Below, in pieces: positions 34,807 to 43,275 of a stretch of 64,000 nt of DNA. Position numbers and translations under genes: made by a program. The stretch lies in assembly GCA_029936425.1 (NCBI GenBank), contig JAPYSU010000006.1, positions 124,001 to 188,000 of the forward strand, read 5' to 3'. Position 1 is the stretch's first letter. Every line of letters begins with the position of its first letter. Source of the stretch: Litorimonas sp. GTDB lineage: Bacteria; Pseudomonadota; Alphaproteobacteria; Caulobacterales; Maricaulaceae. Below the pieces are notes generated by a model. That model searched no databases. It saw only the letters and a program-made list of their open reading frames with translations, and was not told the DNA's origin.

Positions 34807-36714
34807 ATGAACGTGTCTGAGCCCCACATGAACGAAATGCCTGAAAACAACTCTCAAACTTCTCCGGATCAGCCAAACCCGAGCTCAGTTGCCCCTATTG
34901 GCTTTGATCAACGTATCGAGGCGATGAAAGAGCGGCGCATTGGAGAGCAGCTAAAGAGTCTTTTGCGCCTTAAACCTTATCTCTGGCCAAGCGATAACTG
35001 GGTTTTCAAGTTTCGTTCCATTACCGCCATTCTTCTTACGATAGCCGGAAAATTTGTATTGGTCGGGGCGCCCTTTGTCTTCGGATATGCTGTAGACGCC
35101 GTCAGTGAGGCCAAAAGCGCTGGCGATGTCTGGACGAGTGTTTGGATCGCCATAATTGGCTTTATTATCGGCTATGGAGCGCTGAGATTATTTTCTGTCA
35201 TTCTTTCGGAAGGCAGGGAGTATATCTTCGCCCCGGTTGCGCAATTCGCCCAACGAAGTATTGCGACGGCGACGTTCAAACATATGCATAAATTATCATT
35301 GCGCTTTCATTTGGAAAAGCGGACGGGCGGCCTAACCAGAATTATGGAGCGCGGCGTTAGGGCCATTGATTTTCTGTTTCGTTTTTTATTGTTCAATATT
35401 GGCCCAACACTTTTGGAGCTATCTATCGCGGCGGTAGCCTTCTGGCTGGCCTATAGTGGCGGCTTCGCCATTATCGCGGTCGTCGTCGTTATTGGGTATA
35501 TTATTTTTACCGTCATGACGACGGAATGGCGTCTTAAATTCAGGCGTGAAATGAATAAGCGGGATACAGAGGCCGCCGGGAAGGCCGTGGATAGTTTGTT
35601 GAACTATGAGACAGTCAAATATTTCTCCGCCGAACCGTTCGAAATTAACCGCTATGACAAAGCGATGGAAGGGTATCAGGAAGCCGCCATTCGTTCTCGA
35701 ACATCGCTCGCGACTGTAAATATTGGTCAGTCGTTTATTATGAATGGGGGCCTCGTCGCTATAATCTCACTTGCCGCCTATAATATTATCGCAGGGGACA
35801 TGACGATTGGCGACATGACCGCTGTCATGCTTGTCATGACGCAGCTCTATCGCCCATTGAACATCCTTGGTTTTGCTTATCGCGAAATTAAACAGGCTCT
35901 CACAGATCTCGAGAAAATGTTTATCCTGATGGATTTAAAGCCTGAAATAATTGACCAAGGCAATGCAAAAGCCGCGGGACACCTCAGCGGTCACATCGAG
36001 TTCGAGAATGTAAGTTTTCATTATGAAGAAGATCGGAGGATATTGGACAATATTTCCTTTGATATGCCGCCCGGTAAAACTCTGGCGGTTGTCGGTCCAA
36101 CGGGCGCGGGAAAATCGACTTTGTCACGTATTCTCTTTAGGTTTTACGATATCAGTGCCGGACAGGTAAAAATTGATGGAATCGATATTCGGGATTTTAC
36201 ACAAGATAGCTTGCGCCAAGCAATCGGCATTGTCCCTCAGGATACGGTTCTCTTTAATGATACGATTGGATATAATATTGCGTATGCCAATCCGGGGGCC
36301 AGTCAAGATGATATCGAAAGAGCTGCAAAGGACGCTCAAATTCATGACTTTATCACGACCCTTCCCAAAGGTTATGAAACGGTTGTCGGCGAACGCGGGT
36401 TGAAATTGTCCGGAGGGGAAAAGCAACGGGTCGCTATCGCAAGAACCTTATTAAAAGATCCGGTTATACTCATCCTTGATGAGGCGACCTCCGCGCTTGA
36501 TAGCTCCACGGAGCGCGACATACAAACCGCGCTGGATCGGGCGACAACAGGTCGAACGACTCTGGTCATCGCCCACCGCCTCTCCACAATCGTCAAGGCG
36601 GACAATATTCTCGTAATGGAAAACGGAAAAATAAAAGAGCAAGGCAGTCATACCACCTTGCTCTCTAAAAATGGTTTATATTCGGCGCTATGGGCGCAGC
36701 AGGAAGACGCTTAG
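34807..36714 (+). CDS. ATM1-type ABC exporter (permease-ATPase half transporter)
   Basis: 635 residues. A soluble N-terminus of about 55 residues, then six membrane helices (about 65-345) with LHKLSLRFHLEKRTGGLTRIMERG, the intracellular coupling segment of ATM1/HMT1 exporters. The nucleotide-binding domain has VVGPTGAGKSTLSRILF (Walker A), SGGEKQRVAIARTL (signature) and PVILILDEATSALDS (Walker B). Alphaproteobacterial Atm1 proteins export glutathione-bound compounds or metals. Short first 20 codons contain a second ATG, so the exact start is uncertain. It converges on the beta-barrel gene, stops overlapping by 4 bases. Confidence 0.92.
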   Translation: MNVSEPHMNEMPENNSQTSPDQPNPSSVAPIGFDQRIEAMKERRIGEQLKSLLRLKPYLWPSDNWVFKFRSITAILLTIAGKFVLVGAPFVFGYAVDAVSEAKSAGDVWTSVWIAIIGFIIGYGALRLFSVILSEGREYIFAPVAQFAQRSIATATFKHMHKLSLRFHLEKRTGGLTRIMERGVRAIDFLFRFLLFNIGPTLLELSIAAVAFWLAYSGGFAIIAVVVVIGYIIFTVMTTEWRLKFRREMNKRDTEAAGKAVDSLLNYETVKYFSAEPFEINRYDKAMEGYQEAAIRSRTSLATVNIGQSFIMNGGLVAIISLAAYNIIAGDMTIGDMTAVMLVMTQLYRPLNILGFAYREIKQALTDLEKMFILMDLKPEIIDQGNAKAAGHLSGHIEFENVSFHYEEDRRILDNISFDMPPGKTLAVVGPTGAGKSTLSRILFRFYDISAGQVKIDGIDIRDFTQDSLRQAIGIVPQDTVLFNDTIGYNIAYANPGASQDDIERAAKDAQIHDFITTLPKGYETVVGERGLKLSGGEKQRVAIARTLLKDPVILILDEATSALDSSTERDIQTALDRATTGRTTLVIAHRLSTIVKADNILVMENGKIKEQGSHTTLLSKNGLYSALWAQQEDA

Positions 36715-37520
36715 AACTTTCTCGTATAGCCAACGGAAATCGCATCCAGATCAATATTATCTGCTTCGTACCGTGTATAGTCGAGACGTATAGCGCTGCG
36801 CGGCGAGAAGGCATATTCTGCGCCGGCGCCATATGCGAAACCATCTAAATCGTCAGAAACTTCAGTGGTGACACCCGCTGTTTCCGACTCTGCGGAAACA
36901 CCCGTCAGATGATATCCGCCTCTAGCATGGATTGAAAATCCTTTTGCCAAAGGTAATTTTGCACGGGCGAAAGCTCCGACAGAGTATTCTGCGCCCGATT
37001 CAATGGTTGTCGCGCCGACTGTATCTTCATCATCTGAAATGCCGATGGAGCCCTCAACCTCGGCCCCTAAAATACCGGAAGATTGGTACCCTAGCCTTGC
37101 CTGAATGCCGTAATTATCTGTTCCCTCGTCATAATTGACAACGCCCAAAGTCCCATATTTATATCCGTGGCGTATTTTATGACCATAAGCTCCACGAAGT
37201 TTAGGACTTTGCCCGTATCCGGCCGCATTATAGCTCTCGTCTATTTGAGAGCCATAGACGTCATAAGATGGCTGATGCGGCGCGTGTCCGTAATTATGGC
37301 TCGGTTTGTTCGAGACTGAATATGTCGCGCTCGGTGCGCAGCCTGCATCACTGCAGATTAAATCCCCTTGATAAGAGACGGCCTGTGCCTGATAACTTCC
37401 ATTGTGATGGGCATATGACGCACCGCTGTAGCCAAATTCCTGATTTTGCGGCCCATAACTACAAGCAGTCAAAGCCGGCACTAGTAAAAGAGCCGGAAAA
37501 AGTTTCACAGAGTGTCGCAT
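36711..37520 (-). CDS. Outer membrane beta-barrel protein with N-terminal lipobox
   Basis: 269 residues. The N-terminus MRHSVKLFPALLLVPALTAC ends in a lipobox-like LTAC. A Tyr/Ser/His-rich, low-complexity linker covers about residues 20-120. From about 130 onward alternating hydrophobic strands (GIQARLGYQSSGILGAEVEG, AFARAKLPLAKGFSIHARGG, FAYGAGAEYAFSPRSAIRLD) end in SVGYTRKF, the C-terminal Phe of an OmpA/Opa-type eight-stranded barrel. Role is unknown; such proteins are often structural or adhesive. Two further features are unusual: a barrel preceded by a lipobox, and a cysteine pair at DLICSDAGC in the linker. Confidence 0.75.
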   Translation of the reverse strand: MRHSVKLFPALLLVPALTACSYGPQNQEFGYSGASYAHHNGSYQAQAVSYQGDLICSDAGCAPSATYSVSNKPSHNYGHAPHQPSYDVYGSQIDESYNAAGYGQSPKLRGAYGHKIRHGYKYGTLGVVNYDEGTDNYGIQARLGYQSSGILGAEVEGSIGISDDEDTVGATTIESGAEYSVGAFARAKLPLAKGFSIHARGGYHLTGVSAESETAGVTTEVSDDLDGFAYGAGAEYAFSPRSAIRLDYTRYEADNIDLDAISVGYTRKF

Positions 37521-37737
37521 TTCATAAATCCCAGTTTTAGGTCGTCAAAGTCTTACGTTGGGACGTTTCTGACAGAAGATATTTAAATTTCGGTGAGTAT
37601 GCTGTTAAGGTTACGCTAAGCATGTTTTTTGGGAGCTGACATCTTCTCATACAAAATTGAGGAATGAACCATTGGGGATGACGCTTGTTGCCGTGTCGGT
37701 TCATGCTAACTTCAAGATAAATACAAAGAGGGAAATT

Positions 37738-38619
37738 ATGTCACTTGCTGGTAAAACAATTTTTATGTCGGGCGGGTCTCGGGGAATTGGCTTGGCTATG
37801 GCCAAAAAATTCGCCGAAGACGGCGCTAATGTTGCCATTGCCGCCAAAACGGCAGAGCCTCATCCCAAGCTTGACGGTACGGTTTATACGGCCGCCAAGG
37901 AAATCGAAGACGCCGGGGGACAAGCCTTGCCAATTGTCTGCGATATTCGGGATGAAGACGGCGTGCGCGACGCCGTGAAGGCTTGCGTCGATAAATTCGG
38001 TGGAATTGATATCTGTATCAATAATGCGAGCGCCATTTCTCTGACGCCAACTCCTGATACGACGATGAAACGCTATGATCTGATGAACCAGGTCAATGCG
38101 CGCGGCACATTTTTGGTCTCTCAGACCTGTCTTCCCTATTTAAAGAAGGCCGAAAACCCGCATATCGTCAACATTGCGCCGCCTTTAGATATGAAAGCAA
38201 AATGGTTCAAAAATCATGTCGCCTACACCATGGCGAAATACGGAATGAGCCTTTGCACGCTAGGCATGAGTGAAGAATTCAGACCGGACGGTATTGCTGT
38301 TAATTCCCTCTGGCCCATGACGTCAATTGACACAGCCGCTGTTCGGAATGTTCTTGGCGGGGACAGTATGGCGAAGATGAGCCGCCTGCCGCAGATCATG
38401 GCTGATGCGGCTTATGTTTTGCTCAACAAGTCTGCAAAAGATTTCACCGGCAACTTTGTCATTGATGAATTTATTCTGGCTGAAAACGGCGTCACAGATT
38501 TCAGTGTTTACACGCATCCTGATTATGATGGCCCTCTCGCCGCAGACTTTTTCGTTCCTGATGAATTTCTGGCAAAGTCCAAATCCAAAGTGATTCAACA
38601 TCCGGGATATACGGATTAA
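37738..38619 (+). CDS. SDR family oxidoreductase, HSDL2-like, catalytic Ser replaced by Ala
   Basis: 293 residues from an ATG with AGAGGG upstream; the frame's 27 upstream codons are not supported. GGSRGIGLAMAKKFAEDGANV binds NAD(P), and AKTAEPHPKLDGTVYTA is the insertion typical of HSDL2-type proteins. YTMAKYGMSL supplies Tyr and Lys of the catalytic set. The serine that normally sits in the NISPPL segment is absent: this protein reads IVNIAPPLDM. The enzyme may therefore be impaired or have another role. First gene of a four-gene operon with DUF1330, DUF2855 and a crotonase, suggesting acyl-CoA or lipid metabolism. Confidence 0.85.
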   Translation: MSLAGKTIFMSGGSRGIGLAMAKKFAEDGANVAIAAKTAEPHPKLDGTVYTAAKEIEDAGGQALPIVCDIRDEDGVRDAVKACVDKFGGIDICINNASAISLTPTPDTTMKRYDLMNQVNARGTFLVSQTCLPYLKKAENPHIVNIAPPLDMKAKWFKNHVAYTMAKYGMSLCTLGMSEEFRPDGIAVNSLWPMTSIDTAAVRNVLGGDSMAKMSRLPQIMADAAYVLLNKSAKDFTGNFVIDEFILAENGVTDFSVYTHPDYDGPLAADFFVPDEFLAKSKSKVIQHPGYTD

Positions 38620-38621
38620 TC

Positions 38622-39044
38622 ATGGCTACTTTAAACGCAATCGATCCGACCCCTGAACAGATTAAAGCCTTTTTGGGAGACAGCGATGAAAACGAACCCG
38701 TCTTCATGCTCAATCTTTTGAAGTTTAAAGTGAAAGCCACCTATAAAGATGGAGAAGACGTGTCTGGCGCCACAGCTTACGGCAGATATGCCGAAGCCTT
38801 TGCCAAAATGTTGGTAGACCTAAATATTGAGGGCACTGAAACTGTCTATAGTGGCCGAACGCATAACTTTTTGATTGGCGCGGGACAAGGTGAGTGGGAT
38901 GCCGTCGCCATTGTTCGGTACCCGAATGCGAAAACCATGTTCGAAACCGTCAGCTCTGATGCATATCGTAAATTTCACTATCACCGTAAAGCGGGACTAG
39001 CTGGGCAGCTTTTAATTCGCTGCGATAATGAAAGTGTATTTTAA
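38622..39044 (+). CDS. DUF1330 domain protein
   Basis: 140 residues. VFMLNLLKFKVKATYKDG near residue 27, then YGRYAEAFAKML and EWDAVAIVRYPNAKTMFETV, ending SDAYRKFHYHRKAGLAGQLL. This is the dimeric alpha-beta fold of DUF1330, related to ferredoxin-like monooxygenase and dehydratase proteins. The function is unknown; similar proteins often sit beside SDRs and acyl-CoA enzymes. It starts two bases after the SDR stop, so the pair is tightly coupled. Confidence 0.82.
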   Translation: MATLNAIDPTPEQIKAFLGDSDENEPVFMLNLLKFKVKATYKDGEDVSGATAYGRYAEAFAKMLVDLNIEGTETVYSGRTHNFLIGAGQGEWDAVAIVRYPNAKTMFETVSSDAYRKFHYHRKAGLAGQLLIRCDNESVF

Positions 39045-39053
39045 AAGACCTCT

Positions 39054-40139
39054 ATGACTCAAACTCTACTCGTCAATAAATCTGATTTCTCTGACGTCTC
39101 AGTCATCACTCTGGACGCCGCCCCGCTCGCTGACGGCTTCATTCGATGTCAAGTTGGTCCGTGGGCTCTGACCGCAAATAATGTGACCTATATGGTGACC
39201 GGCGACCGAATTGGATATTGGAATTATTTTAGACCTGATGCTTATGGCATTCACATTGAGAGCCACGGGCGAACGCCGGTTTGGGGCTTTGCCGAAATTG
39301 TTGAAAGCCAGTGCGAGGGCGTCAGCGCCGGGCAGAAAATTTACGGATTTTTTCCAATAGTTGATCAGTTTGATATCAAGCCTGTCGACATCTCGCCTAT
39401 GGGATTTCAAGACGGAAATGATCACCGCAAGAAACTTCACAGTCTCTATAATCGCTACACATTTACCGATGCGGACCCGTCCTTTGATCTTCATCAGGAT
39501 CTTCAGCCAATATTACGCCCTCTATTTACCACGAGTTTTTTGATTGACGATTTTCTCGCCGAGAAAAACTATTTTGAAGCGGAGCAAATCCTTATCCTCT
39601 CCGCATCCTCTAAAACCGCTCTCGGGACAGCGTTTTGCGCGAAACAGCGCGGCGCAGTCAAAGTCGCGGGCCTGACGTCAGAGGGAAATAAAGACTTCAC
39701 AAAAGGCACGGGTTTTTATGATAAGGTCGAGACCTATGACACAATAACGGATCTTAATCCCGATATTAAAACCGTTGTCGTGGATATGTCCGGTAACGGA
39801 AAAGTCCTCGCGACAGTGTCTGACCATTTCGAAGAAAACCTGAAATATGTTTGCAAGGTCGGCCTGTCCCATTGGGACGCCGCGTCTGAGCCCGCGCCCA
39901 AACCCTCGGCCCCAACAGAATTTTTCTTTGCTCCGGATCAAGCCAAGACCCGCATCGCGGAATGGGGCGGCGCAGGTTTTGCGCAGAAACTTGGCGAACG
40001 CTGGAGGCCTTTTCTGGAAAGCGCAAGCCATTGGCTAACAGTCGGAAAATCATCAGATGTGACGGAGCTCCTCAACACCTACAAGGATGTTCTGAACGGG
40101 GAGGCGTCTCCGGATAAAGGCTTCCTCTTTTCTCTTTAG
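39054..40139 (+). CDS. DUF2855 family protein
   Basis: 361 residues. The start SDFSDVSVITLDAAPLADG and ALTANNVTYMVTGDRIGYWN, then FRPDAYGIHIESHGRTPVWG, are the DUF2855 hallmarks. LILSASSKTALGTAFCAKQ near residue 185 resembles the nucleotide-binding turn of medium-chain dehydrogenases. The family is thought to be an MDR relative, and no substrate is known. Starts 9 bases after DUF1330 and precedes a crotonase by 9 bases, so it belongs to the same operon. Confidence 0.82.
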   Translation: MTQTLLVNKSDFSDVSVITLDAAPLADGFIRCQVGPWALTANNVTYMVTGDRIGYWNYFRPDAYGIHIESHGRTPVWGFAEIVESQCEGVSAGQKIYGFFPIVDQFDIKPVDISPMGFQDGNDHRKKLHSLYNRYTFTDADPSFDLHQDLQPILRPLFTTSFLIDDFLAEKNYFEAEQILILSASSKTALGTAFCAKQRGAVKVAGLTSEGNKDFTKGTGFYDKVETYDTITDLNPDIKTVVVDMSGNGKVLATVSDHFEENLKYVCKVGLSHWDAASEPAPKPSAPTEFFFAPDQAKTRIAEWGGAGFAQKLGERWRPFLESASHWLTVGKSSDVTELLNTYKDVLNGEASPDKGFLFSL

Positions 40140-40148
40140 GAATTTCTC

Positions 40149-40982
40149 ATGACCTATAAATGTTTCAATGTCTCGATAGCGGATAATATCGGTCATGTTG
40201 TGATGTCCCGCCCGGAAAAGCGCAATGCGATGATTGCCGACTTCTGGACTGAACTTCCTGAAATCATCCGGGACATTGACGACAATTCCAAAGCCCGCGT
40301 CATTGTTATCTCCTCCACCGGCCCCGTCTTTTCGGCCGGGATTGATCTGTCCATGTTTGCCAATGATGTGGCGGGGCCGAAAGATAAGAACGACCCGCTT
40401 TTCGGCGCGAGTTTTTACGAAAATGTCAAACGCCTCCAGGACAGTTTTACGGCAATTGAAGCGTGCCGCATTCCAGTTCTTGCCGCCATTCAGGGCGGGT
40501 GTTACGGCGGCGGAGTGGACCTCATCACCGCTTGCGATATGCGTTACGGCACGGAAGACAGTTTCATCACCATTTACGAAATCATCGTCGGCATGACCGC
40601 CGATGTCGGCACTTTCCCGCGTATCCTAAACCATCTGCCTGAGGGCCTTGTTCGCGAGCTCGCCTATACGGGCCGCAAAATGTACGCCAATGAGGCGAAA
40701 GCCCAAGGCTTATTCAATGCAGTATACAAAGATCAAGACGCGATGATGGAGGCCGTTATGGAAACCGCCAAACAGATCGCCAAAAATCCTCCTCTGGCTG
40801 TTTACGGCTGTAAACGCGCGATCACCTATGGCCGCGATCACTCCACCAAAGACGCGCTCGACAATATTGCCATCTGGAACATGTCCATGCTCATCCCGTC
40901 AGAGATGATGGAAGCGATGCAGGCCAAGGGAGAGAAACGGGACGGCAATTATGCGGATTTGCCGAAACGCACTCGCAACTAA
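40149..40982 (+). CDS. Crotonase family, dienoyl-CoA isomerase-like (ECH1 type)
   Basis: 277 residues, as expected for ECH1. The oxyanion-hole segments are FSAGIDLSMF and IQGGCYGGGVDLITACDMRY. Catalytic residues match delta3,5-delta2,4-dienoyl-CoA isomerase: Asp in ACDMRY, Glu in IYEIIVGMTADVGTFPRI and Asp in the TADVGT motif. That enzyme reshapes double bonds during oxidation of unsaturated fatty acids. It could instead be a related acyl-CoA isomerase or hydratase. Last gene of the SDR operon; a shared terminator separates it from etfA, whose ETF would accept electrons from acyl-CoA dehydrogenases. Confidence 0.82.
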   Translation: MTYKCFNVSIADNIGHVVMSRPEKRNAMIADFWTELPEIIRDIDDNSKARVIVISSTGPVFSAGIDLSMFANDVAGPKDKNDPLFGASFYENVKRLQDSFTAIEACRIPVLAAIQGGCYGGGVDLITACDMRYGTEDSFITIYEIIVGMTADVGTFPRILNHLPEGLVRELAYTGRKMYANEAKAQGLFNAVYKDQDAMMEAVMETAKQIAKNPPLAVYGCKRAITYGRDHSTKDALDNIAIWNMSMLIPSEMMEAMQAKGEKRDGNYADLPKRTRN

Positions 40983-40983
40983 A

Positions 40984-41005
40984 AAGCCCCGCAAAAGCGA
41001 GGCTT
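40984..41005. terminator. Shared terminator between the crotonase and etfA genes
   Basis: AAGCCCCGC, loop AAAA, GCGAGGCTT. Read on the minus strand the stem is AAGCCTCGC and GCGGGGCTT with one G-U pair and is followed by TTTT. On the plus strand one C-A mismatch remains, but TTGATTTATTTATTTTT follows. It should serve etfA well and the crotonase operon more weakly. Confidence 0.8.
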
Positions 41006-41030
41006 GATTTATTTATTTTTGAGGGCGGGA

Positions 41031-41972
41031 TTAATACCCGACCTTTTCCAACTCCGCTTCAAACTCCGGCAGGGCTTTGAATAAATCAGCGACCAGGCCG
41101 TAATCGGCGACCTGGAAAATCGGGGCGTCTTCGTCCTTATTGATTGCGACGATAATTTTGGAATCCTTCATCCCGGCCAGATGCTGGATCGCGCCGGAAA
41201 TACCGACGGCGATGTAAAGCTCTGGCGCAACGGATTTCCCGGTCTGGCCCACTTGCCAGTCATTGGGCACAAAGCCCGCATCGACGGCGGCGCGGGAGGC
41301 GCCCATGGCGGCGCTGAGTTTGTCGGCAATGCCTTCAATCAGTTCGAAGTTTTCGCCACTGCCCATACCGCGTCCGCCGGAAATCACGACTTTTGCAGCT
41401 GTCAATTCAGGACGGTCGGATTTTGACAATTGTTCGCCGACAAATTCGGATTTGAAATCACCTGAAGGCTGCGGGCCGTCTTTGGTTTCGGCAGAACCGC
41501 CTTCGCCAGCGGCGTTAAACGCCGTGGTCCGCACGGTAATTACTTTTTTCGCATCAGACGACTGAACGGTCGACATGGCGTTACCCGCATAAATAGGACG
41601 CACAAATGTATCTGCGCTCTCAACGCCGGTGATGGAGCTGATTTGCTGAACGTCCAATTTGGCGGCAACACGCGGCATATAATTTTTATGCGTCGTTGTA
41701 TCGGGCGCAAGAACCGCGTCGTAATTATCCATCAAGGGCACAAGGACAGTCTGCATGGATTCGGCCAGCTGACGCTCAAGCGTATCATGATCGACACCAA
41801 GGACAGCGCGGACGCCGTCAATTTTCGCCGCGGCGGCGACAACGTCTTTAATGCCTTTGCCGGCCACGAGGATATCAATGTCTCCGCCGATTTGAGCGGC
41901 GGCCGTAACGGTTTTATGAGTAGCGTCTTTCAAAGACACATTGTCATGTTCTGCAACAACAAGAATAGCCAT
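41031..41972 (-). CDS. etfA: Electron transfer flavoprotein subunit alpha
   Basis: 313 residues. C-terminal FAD-binding half with KVVISGGRGMGSGENFELIEG, GASRAAVDAGFVPNDWQVGQTG, LYIAVGISGAIQHLAGMKDS and VAINKDEDAPIFQVADYGLV, the EtfA signature. With EtfB it carries electrons from acyl-CoA and other dehydrogenases to ETF-ubiquinone oxidoreductase. Starts one base inside the etfB stop (TAATG), so the pair is co-translated, in the order etfB-etfA. Confidence 0.95.
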   Translation of the reverse strand: MAILVVAEHDNVSLKDATHKTVTAAAQIGGDIDILVAGKGIKDVVAAAAKIDGVRAVLGVDHDTLERQLAESMQTVLVPLMDNYDAVLAPDTTTHKNYMPRVAAKLDVQQISSITGVESADTFVRPIYAGNAMSTVQSSDAKKVITVRTTAFNAAGEGGSAETKDGPQPSGDFKSEFVGEQLSKSDRPELTAAKVVISGGRGMGSGENFELIEGIADKLSAAMGASRAAVDAGFVPNDWQVGQTGKSVAPELYIAVGISGAIQHLAGMKDSKIIVAINKDEDAPIFQVADYGLVADLFKALPEFEAELEKVGY

Positions 41973-42721
41973 TAGATTACACCTGCTTCGTTTTTGAGTT
42001 TATCGACCAGTTGAGCGGCGTCCTCGACCTTAATGCCGGCTTCGCGTTTGGGCGGCTCGGTTACCTTCAACGTCTTGAGACGTGGGGCCGTATCGACACC
42101 GAAATCTTCGGGTGTTTTGGCGTCAATCGGTTTTTTCTTGGCCTTCATGATATTGGGCAGGGACGCATAACGCGGCTCGTTTAGACGTAGATCGGTCGTG
42201 ACAATCGCCGGCATTTGCAATTTTACAGTCTGCAGGCCGCCATCGACTTCTTTGATGACATTGATGGCGTCGCCGTCCTGTTCAATGGAATTGGCCGCGG
42301 AGCCAATAGGCCAGTCTAGCAATGCAGCGAGCATGCCGCCCGTTGTGCCGAAATCATTATCAATCGCCTGTTTACCCAGGATGATGAAATCAGCTTCCTC
42401 GGTTTCCGCAACAGATTTGAGGATTTTCGCAATGGCGAGAGGTTCCAGATCTTCATCCGTCTGAATGTGAATGCCGCGATCCATCCCCATGGCGAGCGCT
42501 GTGCGGATGGTTTCCTGCGCCTTTGCCGGGCCGATAGAGACCACAATGGTTTCTGTGGCGGTGCCGGCTTCCTGCATTTGAACAGCCTGTTCGACGGAAA
42601 TTTCGTCAAACGGGTTCATGCTCATTTTGACATTGGCAAGGTCAACGCCGGTCTGGTCAGGTTTGACCCGGGCTTTGACGTTATAGTCAAGCACGCGCTT
42701 GACGGGGACGAGGACTTTCAT
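41972..42721 (-). CDS. etfB: Electron transfer flavoprotein subunit beta
   Basis: 249 residues from MKVLVPVKRVLDYNVKARV, the usual EtfB start, with a CGGAG ribosome binding site; an earlier in-frame start would add 15 unlikely residues. KMSMNPFDEISVEQAVQMQE, GPAKAQETIRTALAMGMDR, ADFIILGKQAIDNDFGTTGG and VTTDLRLNEPRYASLPNIMKAK are the AMP- and partner-binding segments. It binds AMP and pairs with EtfA. A 20-base palindrome lies 60 bases upstream (42781). Confidence 0.95.
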   Translation of the reverse strand: MKVLVPVKRVLDYNVKARVKPDQTGVDLANVKMSMNPFDEISVEQAVQMQEAGTATETIVVSIGPAKAQETIRTALAMGMDRGIHIQTDEDLEPLAIAKILKSVAETEEADFIILGKQAIDNDFGTTGGMLAALLDWPIGSAANSIEQDGDAINVIKEVDGGLQTVKLQMPAIVTTDLRLNEPRYASLPNIMKAKKKPIDAKTPEDFGVDTAPRLKTLKVTEPPKREAGIKVEDAAQLVDKLKNEAGVI

Positions 42722-42780
42722 GAAATACTCCGAAGGTTTTGACCTGAATTCTTTTATCAACCGCAATCAGGGCGGCCGAA

Positions 42781-42800
42781 CTAGCACTTATATGTGCTAG
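42781..42800. promoter_or_regulatory. Candidate operator: inverted repeat upstream of etfB
   Basis: CTAGCAC, six bases, GTGCTAG: perfect seven-base arms centred about 69 bases before the etfB start codon. Size and position suit a dimeric repressor or activator site controlling etfBA. No regulator is encoded nearby and I see no second copy elsewhere in the window. Confidence 0.4.
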
Positions 42801-42993
42801 ACAAGCCCTATTTTCAAGATGTGCTTTGCTTGCGATTTCGCATAGCGGCAATATATCCGCGTTTGGGGGAAAGTGGGGAAGGGAATATGAGCTGAGCATC
42901 GTCCACGCTTTCGGTCCCGCTCGCCATCTCTACATCCGAACGCGGCACCGCGAAACGGGGTTAGTGAGGATGTAGCCGACTTTTCAATTCCTT

Positions 42994-43126
42994 AGTCACA
43001 CCGACGCAGGCGAAGCCTGCCCGGTGCAAGTGCCTTATGCTTGGCGTCTTGACCCGTAGAAGACGTTTTTCGCTGAACCGGCAAGGCACTTATACCGGGC
43101 GACCTGAGGGTCGCGTCGGTATGACA
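42994..43126. repeat. Long imperfect palindrome, first of three in this intergenic region
   Basis: 133 bases. The left arm begins AGTCACACCGACGC, the right arm ends GCGTCGGTATGACA, and inner segments TGCAAGTGCCTT and AAGGCACTTATA also pair. It differs in sequence from the other two palindromes at 43156 and 43759. There is no coding potential. Confidence 0.75.
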
Positions 43127-43155
43127 TGGGACAGAGGTTCGCTCTCCTATTATTC

Positions 43156-43275
43156 CTGTCATTCCGGGGCGCGCAGCGAACCCGGAAGGTCGAGAGGTTG
43201 CGGGCTAACTCATCGGAGGCATACAACCTCTCGGCCTTCCGCATCTGCGCCCTTCGGGCTTGTGCGGAATGACAG
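43156..43275. repeat. Long imperfect palindrome, module of composite repeat B
   Basis: 120 bases, starting CTGTCATTCCGG and ending GCGGAATGACAG, with inner arms GGAAGGTCGAGAGGTTG and CAACCTCTCGGCCTTCC. The same element as at 19585-19700. Confidence 0.8.
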
